A stretch of 64,000 nt of DNA from Maridesulfovibrio sp. (GTDB lineage Bacteria; Desulfobacterota; Desulfovibrionia; Desulfovibrionales; Desulfovibrionaceae): NCBI RefSeq assembly GCF_963678865.1, contig NZ_OY787459.1, forward strand, positions 3,464,501-3,528,500, written 5' to 3'. This document shows, in pieces, positions 17,795 to 25,869 of the stretch (position 1 is its first letter; each line of letters begins with the position of its first letter). The notes beneath the pieces are model-generated. The model did no database searches. It was not told the DNA's origin and worked only from the letters and a program-made list of their open reading frames with translations. The position numbers and the translations under genes were made by a program.

Positions 17795-18883
17795 TTAGAT
17801 CGATCCGTCTTTCATAAATTTCAAACAGGCATCGGCAGCTTTGTCGAAATCCACACCGCCGCTGATTTCAATGAGAGTAGTCTTTGACAGAAAGTCCGCA
17901 TAGGCGTCAACATCGGGATCGCTTTCTTTTTCAGGAGAATCGGGACGGTAAAAAAGTCCGGTTCCCTTCATGAATGCGGGAAGCAGGTCTTTGCGTTCTT
18001 TGGGGTCGACGATATTGACTGTTGTTTCGGAATTATCGCGCTTCCAGTTAAGGATTACCAGTCCGCTTAAGGGAGCCTTGAGGATGAATTTATTTTTGCC
18101 GTAGCATTCGTCGATAAGAGCATCATATTTGTGTTCGAGTTCCCACAGTTCTTCCTTGGGCATGGCGAGAAAACGCTCCTTGTCTTCACGAGTCACGATG
18201 CAGGAAAGGTCCGGGTTGTTCAAGGCGGTGCCGGGATTGATGCGCGGCTGTTTGGCTACCCCGTACATGGTCAGGGAATCGCCGTTGTCTTCGGCCATTA
18301 CCCGGTCATTGCTGACAAAGGTGGTGCCCCGGCTCATCAGGTGCAGGGCGAGGGTGGATTTACCCATGCCTGAGAATCCGGCCATGGCAATTCCGCGTCC
18401 ATTTTCAATCACACCTGCGGCATGTCCGAGAAAGCACCCGTTGTTAAGTTTGTACTCAATAAAGCGGTTGTTAATGAAGTTAATGACCTGATTGGAGTTT
18501 TCAATGCAGGGACCGATGGCGATGTTGTCCTCCCCACCGAAAACGAAGAGCATCCCGGTCAGTCTTTTGTAAACAACACGGCCATCAGGAAGATTATGAA
18601 ATTCTTCTTTGATTTTGGTCTTGCCCGGATCAGGCTGCTTTACGGTGTATTCAAGGCCGAGGTCCGCTACGGGACATTCATGTGCGGTGATAAGGATGTC
18701 ACCTTTGTCTGTATCTACCAAAAATTCTTTGAAGTAGTTGTTCAGATCGGCCAGCAGCTGAGAGTTGTTGACTCTTGTTTCGATTACACAGCCCCCGAAG
18801 TCGATAAACAGGGATTCGGTTGCGGGGAAATCTTTGCGGTATTTTTCAATAATTGCGGATTTGGTGATTGCGCTCTGGTTCAT
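17795..18883 (-). CDS. HprK-related kinase B (GAK island)
   Basis: 362 residues. The Walker A motif GFSGMGKST lies near residue 170 in the HPr kinase context (AMAGFSGMGKSTLALHLM), followed by NDRVMAE and PRINPGTALNNPDLSCIV. The N-terminal 150 residues are specific to this family. HPr kinases phosphorylate a protein Ser, so a protein or small-molecule phosphotransfer is expected here, but no HPr partner is nearby. The start overlaps the stop of the ATP-grasp gene as TAATG, indicating translational coupling and suggesting matched amounts of the two enzymes. Confidence 0.85.
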   Translation of the reverse strand: MNQSAITKSAIIEKYRKDFPATESLFIDFGGCVIETRVNNSQLLADLNNYFKEFLVDTDKGDILITAHECPVADLGLEYTVKQPDPGKTKIKEEFHNLPDGRVVYKRLTGMLFVFGGEDNIAIGPCIENSNQVINFINNRFIEYKLNNGCFLGHAAGVIENGRGIAMAGFSGMGKSTLALHLMSRGTTFVSNDRVMAEDNGDSLTMYGVAKQPRINPGTALNNPDLSCIVTREDKERFLAMPKEELWELEHKYDALIDECYGKNKFILKAPLSGLVILNWKRDNSETTVNIVDPKERKDLLPAFMKGTGLFYRPDSPEKESDPDVDAYADFLSKTTLIEISGGVDFDKAADACLKFMKDGSI

Positions 18884-19758
18884 TATTCTTCTACCTTTTT
18901 GATAACATAGTCTACGTAATGGGCAGCAGCGTCTATGCCGCGGGCATCAAGCAGGCCGCGGAATCCGCCGAAGGCTGATACTTCAAAAATAAAGGGTCCC
19001 TCAGGGGTGATGGCAACGTCCACACAGGTGAAATCGAGGTTGAATATGGCCTGCGCTTTACGGGCGAGGTCGATGATTTCCTGCGGGGGATCAACTGGCG
19101 CGTATTTGCCGCCGTTTACGGTGGTGGTATTCCATGAGTCGGTGGTTTTGCAGCGGGCGTAAGTGGTCAGATATTCACCGCCGAGAAAGACGATGCCGAG
19201 GTCGCTGTCATTGAGGTCGATAGTTTTCTGGATGTACATGGTGTTGTACTCTTTATGGTAATCCTCAATAATCTTACGGGCGTCGGGGCCCGGTTTGAGT
19301 ACAAACATCCCCCGGGCCTTGGTGCTGTACAGGGGTTTGAAAACAGCCTCGCCGTATTCTTCAACTGCGGCCAGCGCGTGGTTCACGTCTTCGGTGATGG
19401 TGGTCGGAGGCATGGGAATATCGCCGAGCTGGAGGGAAATGGTGCAGGTCAGGCGGTCCAGAACACGCAGGATGGAGTAGGGGGAGGAGAAAAATTTTAC
19501 CCCGCGCCCTTCAAGCATGCGTAGCATTTCAAGCCTGTCGAGCAGGTCCGGTGAGTACTGCTTACCGATTTTTTTGATTATCAGCGCGTCATAAGTGGAA
19601 AGGTCTTCCCCTTCCACCATGGCCCGTCCTGATGGCAGGTCCAGACGTACATCCTGCATTTCGAAGATTTTTGTCTCGCGACCTGTTTTTTCAGCCACAG
19701 CCTTGGCGAGTTGTTCGGATGACCAAGCGCCTTTCAGGCCAATTACACCTATTTTCAT
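18883..19758 (-). CDS. GAK system ATP-grasp enzyme
   Basis: 291 residues from ATG 19758 (MKIGVIGLKGAW), preceded by AAGGTG; an ATG at 19767 adds three residues. It resembles RimK-type ATP-grasp ligases: AVFKPLYSTKARGM (ATP-binding Lys and flexible loop), MYIQKTIDLNDSDLG, CVDVAITPEGPFIFEVSAFGGF with the metal-binding Asp and Glu. Such enzymes join a carboxylate to an amine or thiol through an acyl phosphate. The substrate is unknown; the small island proteins are plausible acceptors by context only. It lies 24 bases after the PhoU-phosphotransferase gene. Confidence 0.85.
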   Translation of the reverse strand: MKIGVIGLKGAWSSEQLAKAVAEKTGRETKIFEMQDVRLDLPSGRAMVEGEDLSTYDALIIKKIGKQYSPDLLDRLEMLRMLEGRGVKFFSSPYSILRVLDRLTCTISLQLGDIPMPPTTITEDVNHALAAVEEYGEAVFKPLYSTKARGMFVLKPGPDARKIIEDYHKEYNTMYIQKTIDLNDSDLGIVFLGGEYLTTYARCKTTDSWNTTTVNGGKYAPVDPPQEIIDLARKAQAIFNLDFTCVDVAITPEGPFIFEVSAFGGFRGLLDARGIDAAAHYVDYVIKKVEE

Positions 19759-19782
19759 TGTCAGCACCTTTTGTTTTGCTTG

Positions 19783-21441
19783 TTAGTAATGAAGGATGTC
19801 TTCCGGCAGAATAAACTTATCCCACTTGCCGCTGTAGCGGTTCATCTTTTCCAAGAGGAACATGGAGCGGTTGAACATTTCCTTGGCAAAACCGTAATTG
19901 AATTCGAAACGGGTGGAAGTATAGAAAGAGCGGGCCAGTGCCAGTGCCATCCTGGCCTGCCATGTGTCATCTTTGTTTTCCTGCGCGAATTCTTCAGTGA
20001 AACTGTACATGCGTGAAATCACCGCATTGATTTTGTTCCTGATGGGACGGTCAAAAACAGGCATGCGGAAACCTGAAACAAGGAAGACCGAGAGGTCCTG
20101 AATGTAGTCGAAATCACGGGAGCGGTGCAGGTCAATGAATCTGACTCTTTCATCTTCGTTACTGTAAACGACATTATTGCAGTTAAAGTCGCCGTGAATG
20201 AATACTGTGAACGGGGCCGGAAGAGTGTTTTCGATACTCGCACATTCATTGAGCAGGGCTTCGGAGGAGACTATTTCCGCAGACCCCATCTGGCTTGCGC
20301 TGCGGTGGAATTCCGGGTGAACCTGCAGCACTCCGTTCTGGCGGGCCTTGAGTTGTTCCATGAAAGTGGTTCGGACCGGCTGATTCTTTTTGGTCGTGGT
20401 CCAGACATGACGCAGGGTCTGTTCAAGGGTGAACAGGGCGTTTTCGAGGTCTGTGTCATCCGAGGTCAGGATCATGGTATCAAGGGTACAGCCGGGCAGA
20501 AACTCGACCAGCATGGAGCCTTTGTTTTCTTCTTTGGTTTCGTGAAAACCGAATATTTCAGGAACCATGCCCGGAAAGCGTGCTCCCCATTCTTCAAGGC
20601 TTCGTTTTTCAAGCTTGATTTTATCCAGATTGCCTTCTTTATAAATACTTCCCTGTGCCACCGGGGGATTGTTACTGTTTTCATCACCTTTGGCCTGAAT
20701 GTGTCCTATGCGGCAACCTGAGCGCGATCCCCAGATTCCTTGAAAGTCGATGTCCGAGAACGAACCATCGTAACCGGAAACGCTCAGGGTTTGTTGCAGT
20801 GATTCAAACTGTTCGATTTTAATGCGTTCTCCGAGGATGGAAAAAATGATTGCCTCGCCGATATTAAGCAGGGAATCACCGATCCGTTCAAGGTAGCGAA
20901 AGATGAACAGGCAGGTCACAAGGTCGGGAATGTTTTTTCCACTGCCCATCTCAGCCATGATGCGGTTGAAATTCTCTTTGTACAGGGAATCCAGACGGTA
21001 TTCTGATTTACATATTTCGAGTGCCAGAGGCATATCCTCATCGCTGAATCCAGCTGCAATTTTTTCTACAGTCTCTTCAATAATATCAAACGCTTCTGAG
21101 CATTCGTAGCGATTTATTTGGCCTTTGTCCTCAAGGTAGGCCATCTGGTTTACAATATTGACGCAATGATCTCCGATACGCTCCAGATTGACCGATGAAA
21201 CTTGAATGGCCCTGATTTTATTAAGCAGCTTGGTATCAAGATCGATGGAACTATTGATCCGCGAGTATGACTTATTCTCGATAACTGTTTTTAGGTTGTC
21301 GATATAGTCGTCGCGGGAGGTGATCTTGCGGAAAAGGGAACGGGAGGGTGAATTTACGAATTCCCGTGTAGCCTTGAGTTGATTTAAGACTTCGATGATA
21401 AGAAACTTGAAGTTCTCATCCAAACCTTCAAAAGTAAGCAT
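19783..21441 (-). CDS. PhoU-domain / aminoglycoside-phosphotransferase-fold fusion protein
   Basis: 552 residues. The N-terminal half (about 1-220) is helical with two PhoU-like repeats (INSSIDLDTKLLNKIRAIQ and NLERIGDHCVNIVNQM; later YLERIGDSLLNIGEAI, the repeated E-R-I-G-D motif). A linker leads into a phosphotransferase fold (about 280-552) with the Brenner-type loop FIHGDFNCNNV near residue 415 and the metal-binding FIDLHRS after it. The catalytic residues are intact, so it is probably an active small-molecule kinase. The PhoU part may sense or bind metal-phosphate. The fusion is unusual. It starts two bases after the amphi-Trp stop. Confidence 0.8.
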   Translation of the reverse strand: MLTFEGLDENFKFLIIEVLNQLKATREFVNSPSRSLFRKITSRDDYIDNLKTVIENKSYSRINSSIDLDTKLLNKIRAIQVSSVNLERIGDHCVNIVNQMAYLEDKGQINRYECSEAFDIIEETVEKIAAGFSDEDMPLALEICKSEYRLDSLYKENFNRIMAEMGSGKNIPDLVTCLFIFRYLERIGDSLLNIGEAIIFSILGERIKIEQFESLQQTLSVSGYDGSFSDIDFQGIWGSRSGCRIGHIQAKGDENSNNPPVAQGSIYKEGNLDKIKLEKRSLEEWGARFPGMVPEIFGFHETKEENKGSMLVEFLPGCTLDTMILTSDDTDLENALFTLEQTLRHVWTTTKKNQPVRTTFMEQLKARQNGVLQVHPEFHRSASQMGSAEIVSSEALLNECASIENTLPAPFTVFIHGDFNCNNVVYSNEDERVRFIDLHRSRDFDYIQDLSVFLVSGFRMPVFDRPIRNKINAVISRMYSFTEEFAQENKDDTWQARMALALARSFYTSTRFEFNYGFAKEMFNRSMFLLEKMNRYSGKWDKFILPEDILHY

Positions 21442-21443
21442 GA

Positions 21444-21716
21444 TTATGTATTGATGTTAAGTGTTTTTACAGTGGGTGATTCATCCCCGTCGGAATCTTT
21501 CCAACCTATTTTAATATTGATTTTGTTGCCGCTTTCCTTGCGCTTGGCTTTTACGGTGAAATTGAGCAGCCCTTCGGGGTGCAGCTCAATTTCGTCGCCG
21601 TTGGTGGAAAGATTGATTGTTCCGGATTCAAAACCGTCAACAAGTGACTGTAGGAAGGTACGGATGCTTTCCGCATCCTGAAGTGATTCAAATACGAATT
21701 TTTTTTCGCTGGCCAT
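21444..21716 (-). CDS. Amphi-Trp domain protein (GAK island, proximal copy)
   Basis: 90 residues from ATG 21716, which has TGGAGA upstream; a longer frame to 21863 overlaps the preceding gene. The helix SIRTFLQSLVDGFESGTI, the strand NGDEIELHPE, and LNFTVKAKRKES followed by INIKIGWKDS with the invariant Trp match the amphi-Trp domain. It is shorter than the distal copy, with only a brief acidic tail. Function is unknown; it could be a scaffold or substrate for the enzymes around it. Its stop is two bases from the next start, so co-translation with the PhoU fusion is likely. Confidence 0.82.
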   Translation of the reverse strand: MASEKKFVFESLQDAESIRTFLQSLVDGFESGTINLSTNGDEIELHPEGLLNFTVKAKRKESGNKINIKIGWKDSDGDESPTVKTLNINT

Positions 21717-21813
21717 CAGATTTCTCCATAAGATGTTTTGCTGCTTACTAGCACTATGTGTAACATGAATGATTGCAGCAATGTAACGATTTGATGACGA
21801 AGAGGTTGTCCAG

Positions 21814-22956
21814 CTAACCGGCCATGCGTGCTTTATACTCTTCAATGACTGAGGGACGGTCAATTCCGGCTACAATCAGTTTTTTTCTGATATTCAGATC
21901 ATCCCATGCGGGTTGCAAACCTATTTCACGGGCGGCTTTGGCTGAGTCCTGAGTATCCAGCGGTTTGGTTTTTTCGCTCATGTGGCAGTCATCACCCATG
22001 AAAATGAGTAATTCCTTGTCCCCGCCGGTGCGGGAGGCGTTCTGTTCATTGACCACGGAAATAAGGAAATCAGTGTAACGCTGGGATTGCGGATTCCAGA
22101 CTTCAATGCCGTCCACATCATATTTTGCCAGCAGAATAGGCCAGAACTCTTCCGGGTGGGGGATGACCACGCAACCGCCAAGAGAGCGCGCTTCTTCAAT
22201 CACTTCGGTAGCCCGGTAGAAGAATTTAAGTGAAAAGTCGGCTTTGACCAGCTTTTTAACCTCCTTGAGGTAAGCCTGTATGCGGTTGATCAGGTTGTCG
22301 CCGTATTTGGGGCGCATGGCGTCGAAATAGTTACGCAGCAGTTTGTTCTTTATGGAATCCTTGGGTACGGTGGACCACTCTTGATCAAGCATGGTCTGGA
22401 TCTTGGTTACATAGACCCGGACCATCTCCACGAGGTCTTCATCTGCACCGGTGGATTTAGCCGCTTTTGCAATGCGATCCTCCATGGGTTTGGTGATGGT
22501 GTCCATGTATTCAAAAAGTTGTGAGGAACGGTATTTGAAAGTGTGGGACAGCATGGATTTAAGTACGTGCGCTTCTTCAACTTTTTCATTTTCAAAGTGG
22601 AGCAGGAGCTGTACTTTCTGATTGAATCCGCTTGCATAGCAGTCCACTTCAACTCCGGTGTAATCACCGTAACTCATGAGAACGTTATGCTGGGTGGGTA
22701 TCATCAGCTTGTCGTGAACATTGGGGAACATCTTCTCCACGCGCTGGGTGATGTACTTGAATGGCACGAATTCAGGATGCCAGTGAACGGCCAGCAGGTT
22801 TTCCTGCCGGGCGTATATTTTGGAAGGTGTAACCACCTGCTCAATCTGCCAGTCGGCAAGTTCAGTTGAGATTACTTCGTGGAACCTCTGGCGGTCCTCA
22901 TCCGAGATTTCGGGGGAAACTTTTACTGCCGCTGGGCAGGAAGCTGCTGCGTTCAT
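21814..22956 (-). CDS. PHP-like metal-dependent hydrolase of the GAK island
   Basis: 380 residues with AGGACG upstream of ATG 22956. Likely metal ligands resemble the PHP phosphoesterase layout: H58-W-H60-P-E, H90 in PTQHNVLMSY, E103 in TGVEVDCY, then CVVIPHPEEFWP, DGIEVWNPQ and MGDDCHMSEK near the C-terminus. The middle (about 125-240) is a helical insert longer than in typical PHP domains. A phosphatase or phosphodiesterase role is inferred from these motifs, not from whole-family identity. It is the second gene of the operon. Confidence 0.65.
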   Translation of the reverse strand: MNAAASCPAAVKVSPEISDEDRQRFHEVISTELADWQIEQVVTPSKIYARQENLLAVHWHPEFVPFKYITQRVEKMFPNVHDKLMIPTQHNVLMSYGDYTGVEVDCYASGFNQKVQLLLHFENEKVEEAHVLKSMLSHTFKYRSSQLFEYMDTITKPMEDRIAKAAKSTGADEDLVEMVRVYVTKIQTMLDQEWSTVPKDSIKNKLLRNYFDAMRPKYGDNLINRIQAYLKEVKKLVKADFSLKFFYRATEVIEEARSLGGCVVIPHPEEFWPILLAKYDVDGIEVWNPQSQRYTDFLISVVNEQNASRTGGDKELLIFMGDDCHMSEKTKPLDTQDSAKAAREIGLQPAWDDLNIRKKLIVAGIDRPSVIEEYKARMAG

Positions 22957-23004
22957 TTTTTTATTCGTCCTGTTTTTGGGGGCTGTTTGGATTAAATTTT
23001 TGTT

Positions 23005-23559
23005 TCAGTCGTACTTTGCGTGGCATCTGGTTTTCATGTGGTTCAACTCATCGCATGCTGCATGAGTCTTCTCCACGTCACCTTCATCGAATGCTTTTTG
23101 GAATGCGTTGCAAAGCGCGATGTATTCTTCATAATACTCATCACCCAACCCCTTATCCTCGTCTGTGACCATGAGTCGGGAGTCATCGATAAATTCCTGC
23201 ACAACCTCAGCCGGGGGAAGTTCTCCGGAATGCAGGGTTTTGAAAATTATCTTGAATGATTTCCTCATTTTCTTTTTCAAGTTGCTGTATTTGGGCTTTG
23301 CCGGAGTAGACGAATCTCCTGATACCGCTTCAGGGGCAGGACCAATGGAAAACTCTTTGGAAGGTTTAGCTTTGATTTTGATTACTGTCTGACCTTGTTC
23401 ATTGCGGATATTCATCTTAAGTTTTTCAAAGCCTTCAATGGATGCGAGGTAAGCGTCTTCATCTGTGGCACCATTTTCTATTGCTGAAGCCATTTTGCGG
23501 AGAAAACCAGGTAATTCCTCTGCACTTATCATTCTTTCGATTTTATTTTCTTTTCCCAT
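23005..23559 (-). CDS. GAK system XXXCH protein
   Basis: 184 residues, with GGAGCG upstream of ATG 23559. The C-terminus ends with Cys-His close to the end (MKTRCHAKYD), the hallmark that names the XXXCH family. The N-terminal 75 residues (helix LPGFLRKMASAIENGA, then FEKLKMNIRNEQG and VIKIKAKPS) resemble the amphi-Trp domain without its final Trp. A basic linker and a helical C-terminal region follow. Function is unknown. It is the first gene of the operon, and its terminal Cys-His could bind metal or be modified. Confidence 0.8.
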   Translation of the reverse strand: MGKENKIERMISAEELPGFLRKMASAIENGATDEDAYLASIEGFEKLKMNIRNEQGQTVIKIKAKPSKEFSIGPAPEAVSGDSSTPAKPKYSNLKKKMRKSFKIIFKTLHSGELPPAEVVQEFIDDSRLMVTDEDKGLGDEYYEEYIALCNAFQKAFDEGDVEKTHAACDELNHMKTRCHAKYD

Positions 23560-23598
23560 AACTGCGCTCCGGCTTGTTCTGCGGTTTTTGTTTATCCC

Positions 23599-23621
23599 AT
23601 CAGTATGTATCTGATCAGTAT
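23599..23621 (-). promoter_or_regulatory. Direct-repeat operator candidate upstream of the GAK operon
   Basis: ATACTGAT occurs twice on the minus strand (23621-23614 and 23606-23599), 15 bases apart, 40 to 62 bases before the first GAK gene. The first copy overlaps TATACT, a plausible -10 hexamer with only a weak -35. It may bind a regulator of the operon. Confidence 0.35.
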
Positions 23622-23752
23622 ATCATAAAAGTTGCGATATTGTTACGTTTTTGTGACCAAGTATGGTGATGAAAAATAAAGATACAGAGCTGGATTGATC
23701 AGGTATTATGTATGGTACACCCAAGAGGTGGGACAAGGCCAGCATGAATTTC

Positions 23753-23791
23753 TAAAAAAACCCGGAACCATCTTGGATTCCGGGTTTTTTT
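23753..23791. terminator. Bidirectional intrinsic terminator between the HD and XXXCH genes
   Basis: CCCGGAA and TTCCGGG form a stem, with a run of A on the left and a run of T on the right. It ends the minus-strand HD transcript and separates that gene from the GAK operon. Confidence 0.85.
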
Positions 23792-23813
23792 GCTGTGAGT
23801 CAGGGTGGGAAAT

Positions 23814-24347
23814 TTATTCTTCGGCAATAGCCAGCTCTTCGAGGTTCTTGCCTGTTTCCTGCTCAATGGATGTCTTGATGCGCAGGGCGTTTTCTTTGCT
23901 GTGTTTCAATTGGGACAGCAACCGGGCGTCGGTGCAGGATTTAATTTTATGGTCAAACATATAAACAACGGTAACCATCTGTTCGCCTTTGACCAATTTG
24001 TCGGCAATAAAGACGATTTCCTTTTCCGTAACCGGGAGCTCTCCCGAGTATTCAATATTATTATGGGCAGCAATAATATCCGCTACTTCGCCATAGCCTT
24101 GTTTTCGCACTATCTCTGCTCCGGCGGAAGCATGTTCCGGTTGTCCTTTGGCTATGTCGTGCAGCAGGGCAGCAGCCGTAATCAGAGCCAGATTCGGGCC
24201 TCTATCGCGCAGCCATTTCAGGTCGCGCCCGATGCGTCTTGCTACATCGCGGACTATTCGTGAGTGCTTAACGGTCTTTTCCGGGGTATTGCAGGAGGCA
24301 AGGAGCTGTTCACATTGTTCGGGGGTTGGGATGTTGGGATGTGTCAA
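23814..24347 (-). CDS. HD-domain phosphohydrolase
   Basis: 177 residues from TTG 24347 with AAGGAAC nine bases upstream. HD-superfamily motifs: HSRIVRDVARRIG (first His), AALLHDIAKGQPEH (the His-Asp pair) and IIAAHNNI. The metal site looks intact, so a phosphomonoesterase or phosphodiesterase acting on a nucleotide or similar substrate is likely. It is transcribed in the same direction as the GAK operon but is separated from it by a terminator, so membership in that system is unproven. Confidence 0.82.
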   Translation of the reverse strand: MTHPNIPTPEQCEQLLASCNTPEKTVKHSRIVRDVARRIGRDLKWLRDRGPNLALITAAALLHDIAKGQPEHASAGAEIVRKQGYGEVADIIAAHNNIEYSGELPVTEKEIVFIADKLVKGEQMVTVVYMFDHKIKSCTDARLLSQLKHSKENALRIKTSIEQETGKNLEELAIAEE

Positions 24348-24446
24348 CTATAGGTTCCTTCTGATTGTATGATTTCGGTTCAGAAAAGATTGAAGAAATA
24401 AAATTACCGGGCAATGTCAAGGTTTCCCGATTGATAAAAGTTGCGG

Positions 24447-25343
24447 TCAGGCTGAATTCCTTTCAATCCGTTCCCGGTAAAATTCAATAAAATTCTGCAC
24501 CAGCGGGGTTATGCGTTCGGGATTCCAGATCATGCCGATTTCGAAGGGGGGCAGCTCTATTTCCAAGGGTTTGAGGGCGATGCCGTCGGGAATGGTTCCT
24601 GCGGAATCACTGTTGATTACTGTCCAGCCGTGTCCGGCAGCCACAAACACGTTTCCGGTGTGCTTACGCTCATACTGCATGCCGATTTTCAGCTCGAGGT
24701 CTTTTTCGGCGAAAATGCGCTGCATCTCTTTTACGCGCATGCGGCAGTATGAATCTGTGCTGCAAATGTAAGGCAGTTCTGAAATATCCTTCAAGGTCAG
24801 TACATCCTTTTTTGCCAGCGGGTGGTTGGCGGGGATGGCAGCACAGGTTCTGGAATTGTGTACGATCATACTTTCGAGACCCTTGGTGTCGACCAGATTC
24901 ATGGTAACAAAACCCACATGGCGGGTTCCTTCCTTGACTGCATTGACTTGGAAATATGTATTTTCATCATGTAGGCAGACCTCCACATCAGGATATTGCC
25001 CGATGAAATCACCCATTATGTGCGGGAATGCCGAAGACAGGGCCAGATAAATGAAGCTTATCTTCAGCTTGCCTGCAGTTCCGTTTCCCATTGCTTGCAA
25101 TGTTGTTTTGGAACGGTCCATGACGGCCAACATCTCCTTGGCTTCTTTCAGGAAATACCTGCCTTCTTCTGTAAGCTCAACCTTACGGTTGGTGCGCTTG
25201 AAAAGCGTAACTTCAAGCTCCTCCTCAAGCTTTTGAATTTGTCTGCTGAGCGGAGGTTGTTGAATATGGAGTTTTTCCGCTGCTTTTCCGAAATGAAGTT
25301 CCTCTGCAAGAGCTTTGAAATACCGAAGTTGACGTATTCTCAC
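24447..25343 (-). CDS. LysR-family transcriptional regulator
   Basis: 298 residues from GTG 25343 with AAGGTAT upstream. The N-terminal helix-turn-helix (LRYFKALAEELHFGKAAEKL, LFKRTNRKVELT) is followed by the effector-binding domain. It is clearly related to the LysR protein at 5633-6544. It is divergent from the secreted protein and nitroreductase pair, with 97 bases between the starts, the classical LysR arrangement in which the regulator controls the divergent operon and itself. Confidence 0.9.
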   Translation of the reverse strand: MRIRQLRYFKALAEELHFGKAAEKLHIQQPPLSRQIQKLEEELEVTLFKRTNRKVELTEEGRYFLKEAKEMLAVMDRSKTTLQAMGNGTAGKLKISFIYLALSSAFPHIMGDFIGQYPDVEVCLHDENTYFQVNAVKEGTRHVGFVTMNLVDTKGLESMIVHNSRTCAAIPANHPLAKKDVLTLKDISELPYICSTDSYCRMRVKEMQRIFAEKDLELKIGMQYERKHTGNVFVAAGHGWTVINSDSAGTIPDGIALKPLEIELPPFEIGMIWNPERITPLVQNFIEFYRERIERNSA

Positions 25344-25440
25344 AATGATACCTTTTAGGTCTTAAAAATGGATTAAATGGTATTGGATTTGTATTATATC
25401 TTGCCGTAGCTTAAATCAAACACAAATTGGAGTTCTTAAA
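25344..25440. promoter_or_regulatory. Divergent control region with LysR-type site
   Basis: The gap contains GATACC at 25347 and GGTAT at 25379 in inverted orientation around an AT-rich centre, which fits the loose dyad of LysR operators. It probably carries both promoters. The exact binding site is not certain. Confidence 0.4.
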
Positions 25441-25854
25441 ATGTATGGACAATATTTTTCAGATTTTGTGCGTCGAGGTGCTGTAACGGCCTTATTTGTG
25501 ATGCTTTTTATGGGATTGATCGTGGAATATTCTGTTGCGGGGATGCTGGTGGCAGAAGGTAAACATAGTCATTACGTCGCCAATCAGGAAGAGGGCGTTG
25601 TCTATATTGTGTATGGCGATGGAGAGTGGGTTCAGTTCGCGGACGGATTCGGGTATATCAGCGGGCTTTGCTCTGCTCCCGACAAATCTCTTTATGTTCT
25701 GTCCGGATCGCAGCGCAGGCTGTATCGAGTAGCCGCTGACGGCATGGTGCAGACGGTCTGCAAGGTCGGTTCCTCACCTCAGGCTATTTTTGTGGATCGG
25801 GACGGGGATGTGAAATTTGTGCAGCGCAAGGGCGTTGTGACTGAGATTAAGTAG
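25441..25854 (+). CDS. Small exported protein, beta-propeller-like fragment
   Basis: 137 residues with TTGGAG upstream of ATG 25441. A hydrophobic segment at about 12-34 (VTALFVMLFMGLIVEYSVAG) looks like an uncleaved anchor or signal peptide. The rest contains strand repeats of the form SLYVLSGSQRRLYRV and AIFVDRDGDVKFV, like two blades of an NHL or lyase-type propeller. That is too short for a closed propeller, so it may oligomerise or be a remnant. It shares an operon with the nitroreductase gene 15 bases downstream. Confidence 0.6.
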   Translation: MYGQYFSDFVRRGAVTALFVMLFMGLIVEYSVAGMLVAEGKHSHYVANQEEGVVYIVYGDGEWVQFADGFGYISGLCSAPDKSLYVLSGSQRRLYRVAADGMVQTVCKVGSSPQAIFVDRDGDVKFVQRKGVVTEIK

Positions 25855-25869
25855 ATAGGACAACCTCTT

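Noticed and set aside
23814-24347. The HD-domain gene as a ninth member of the GAK operon.
   Set aside because: A strong terminator (23753-23791) separates it from the XXXCH gene, so only proximity supports membership.
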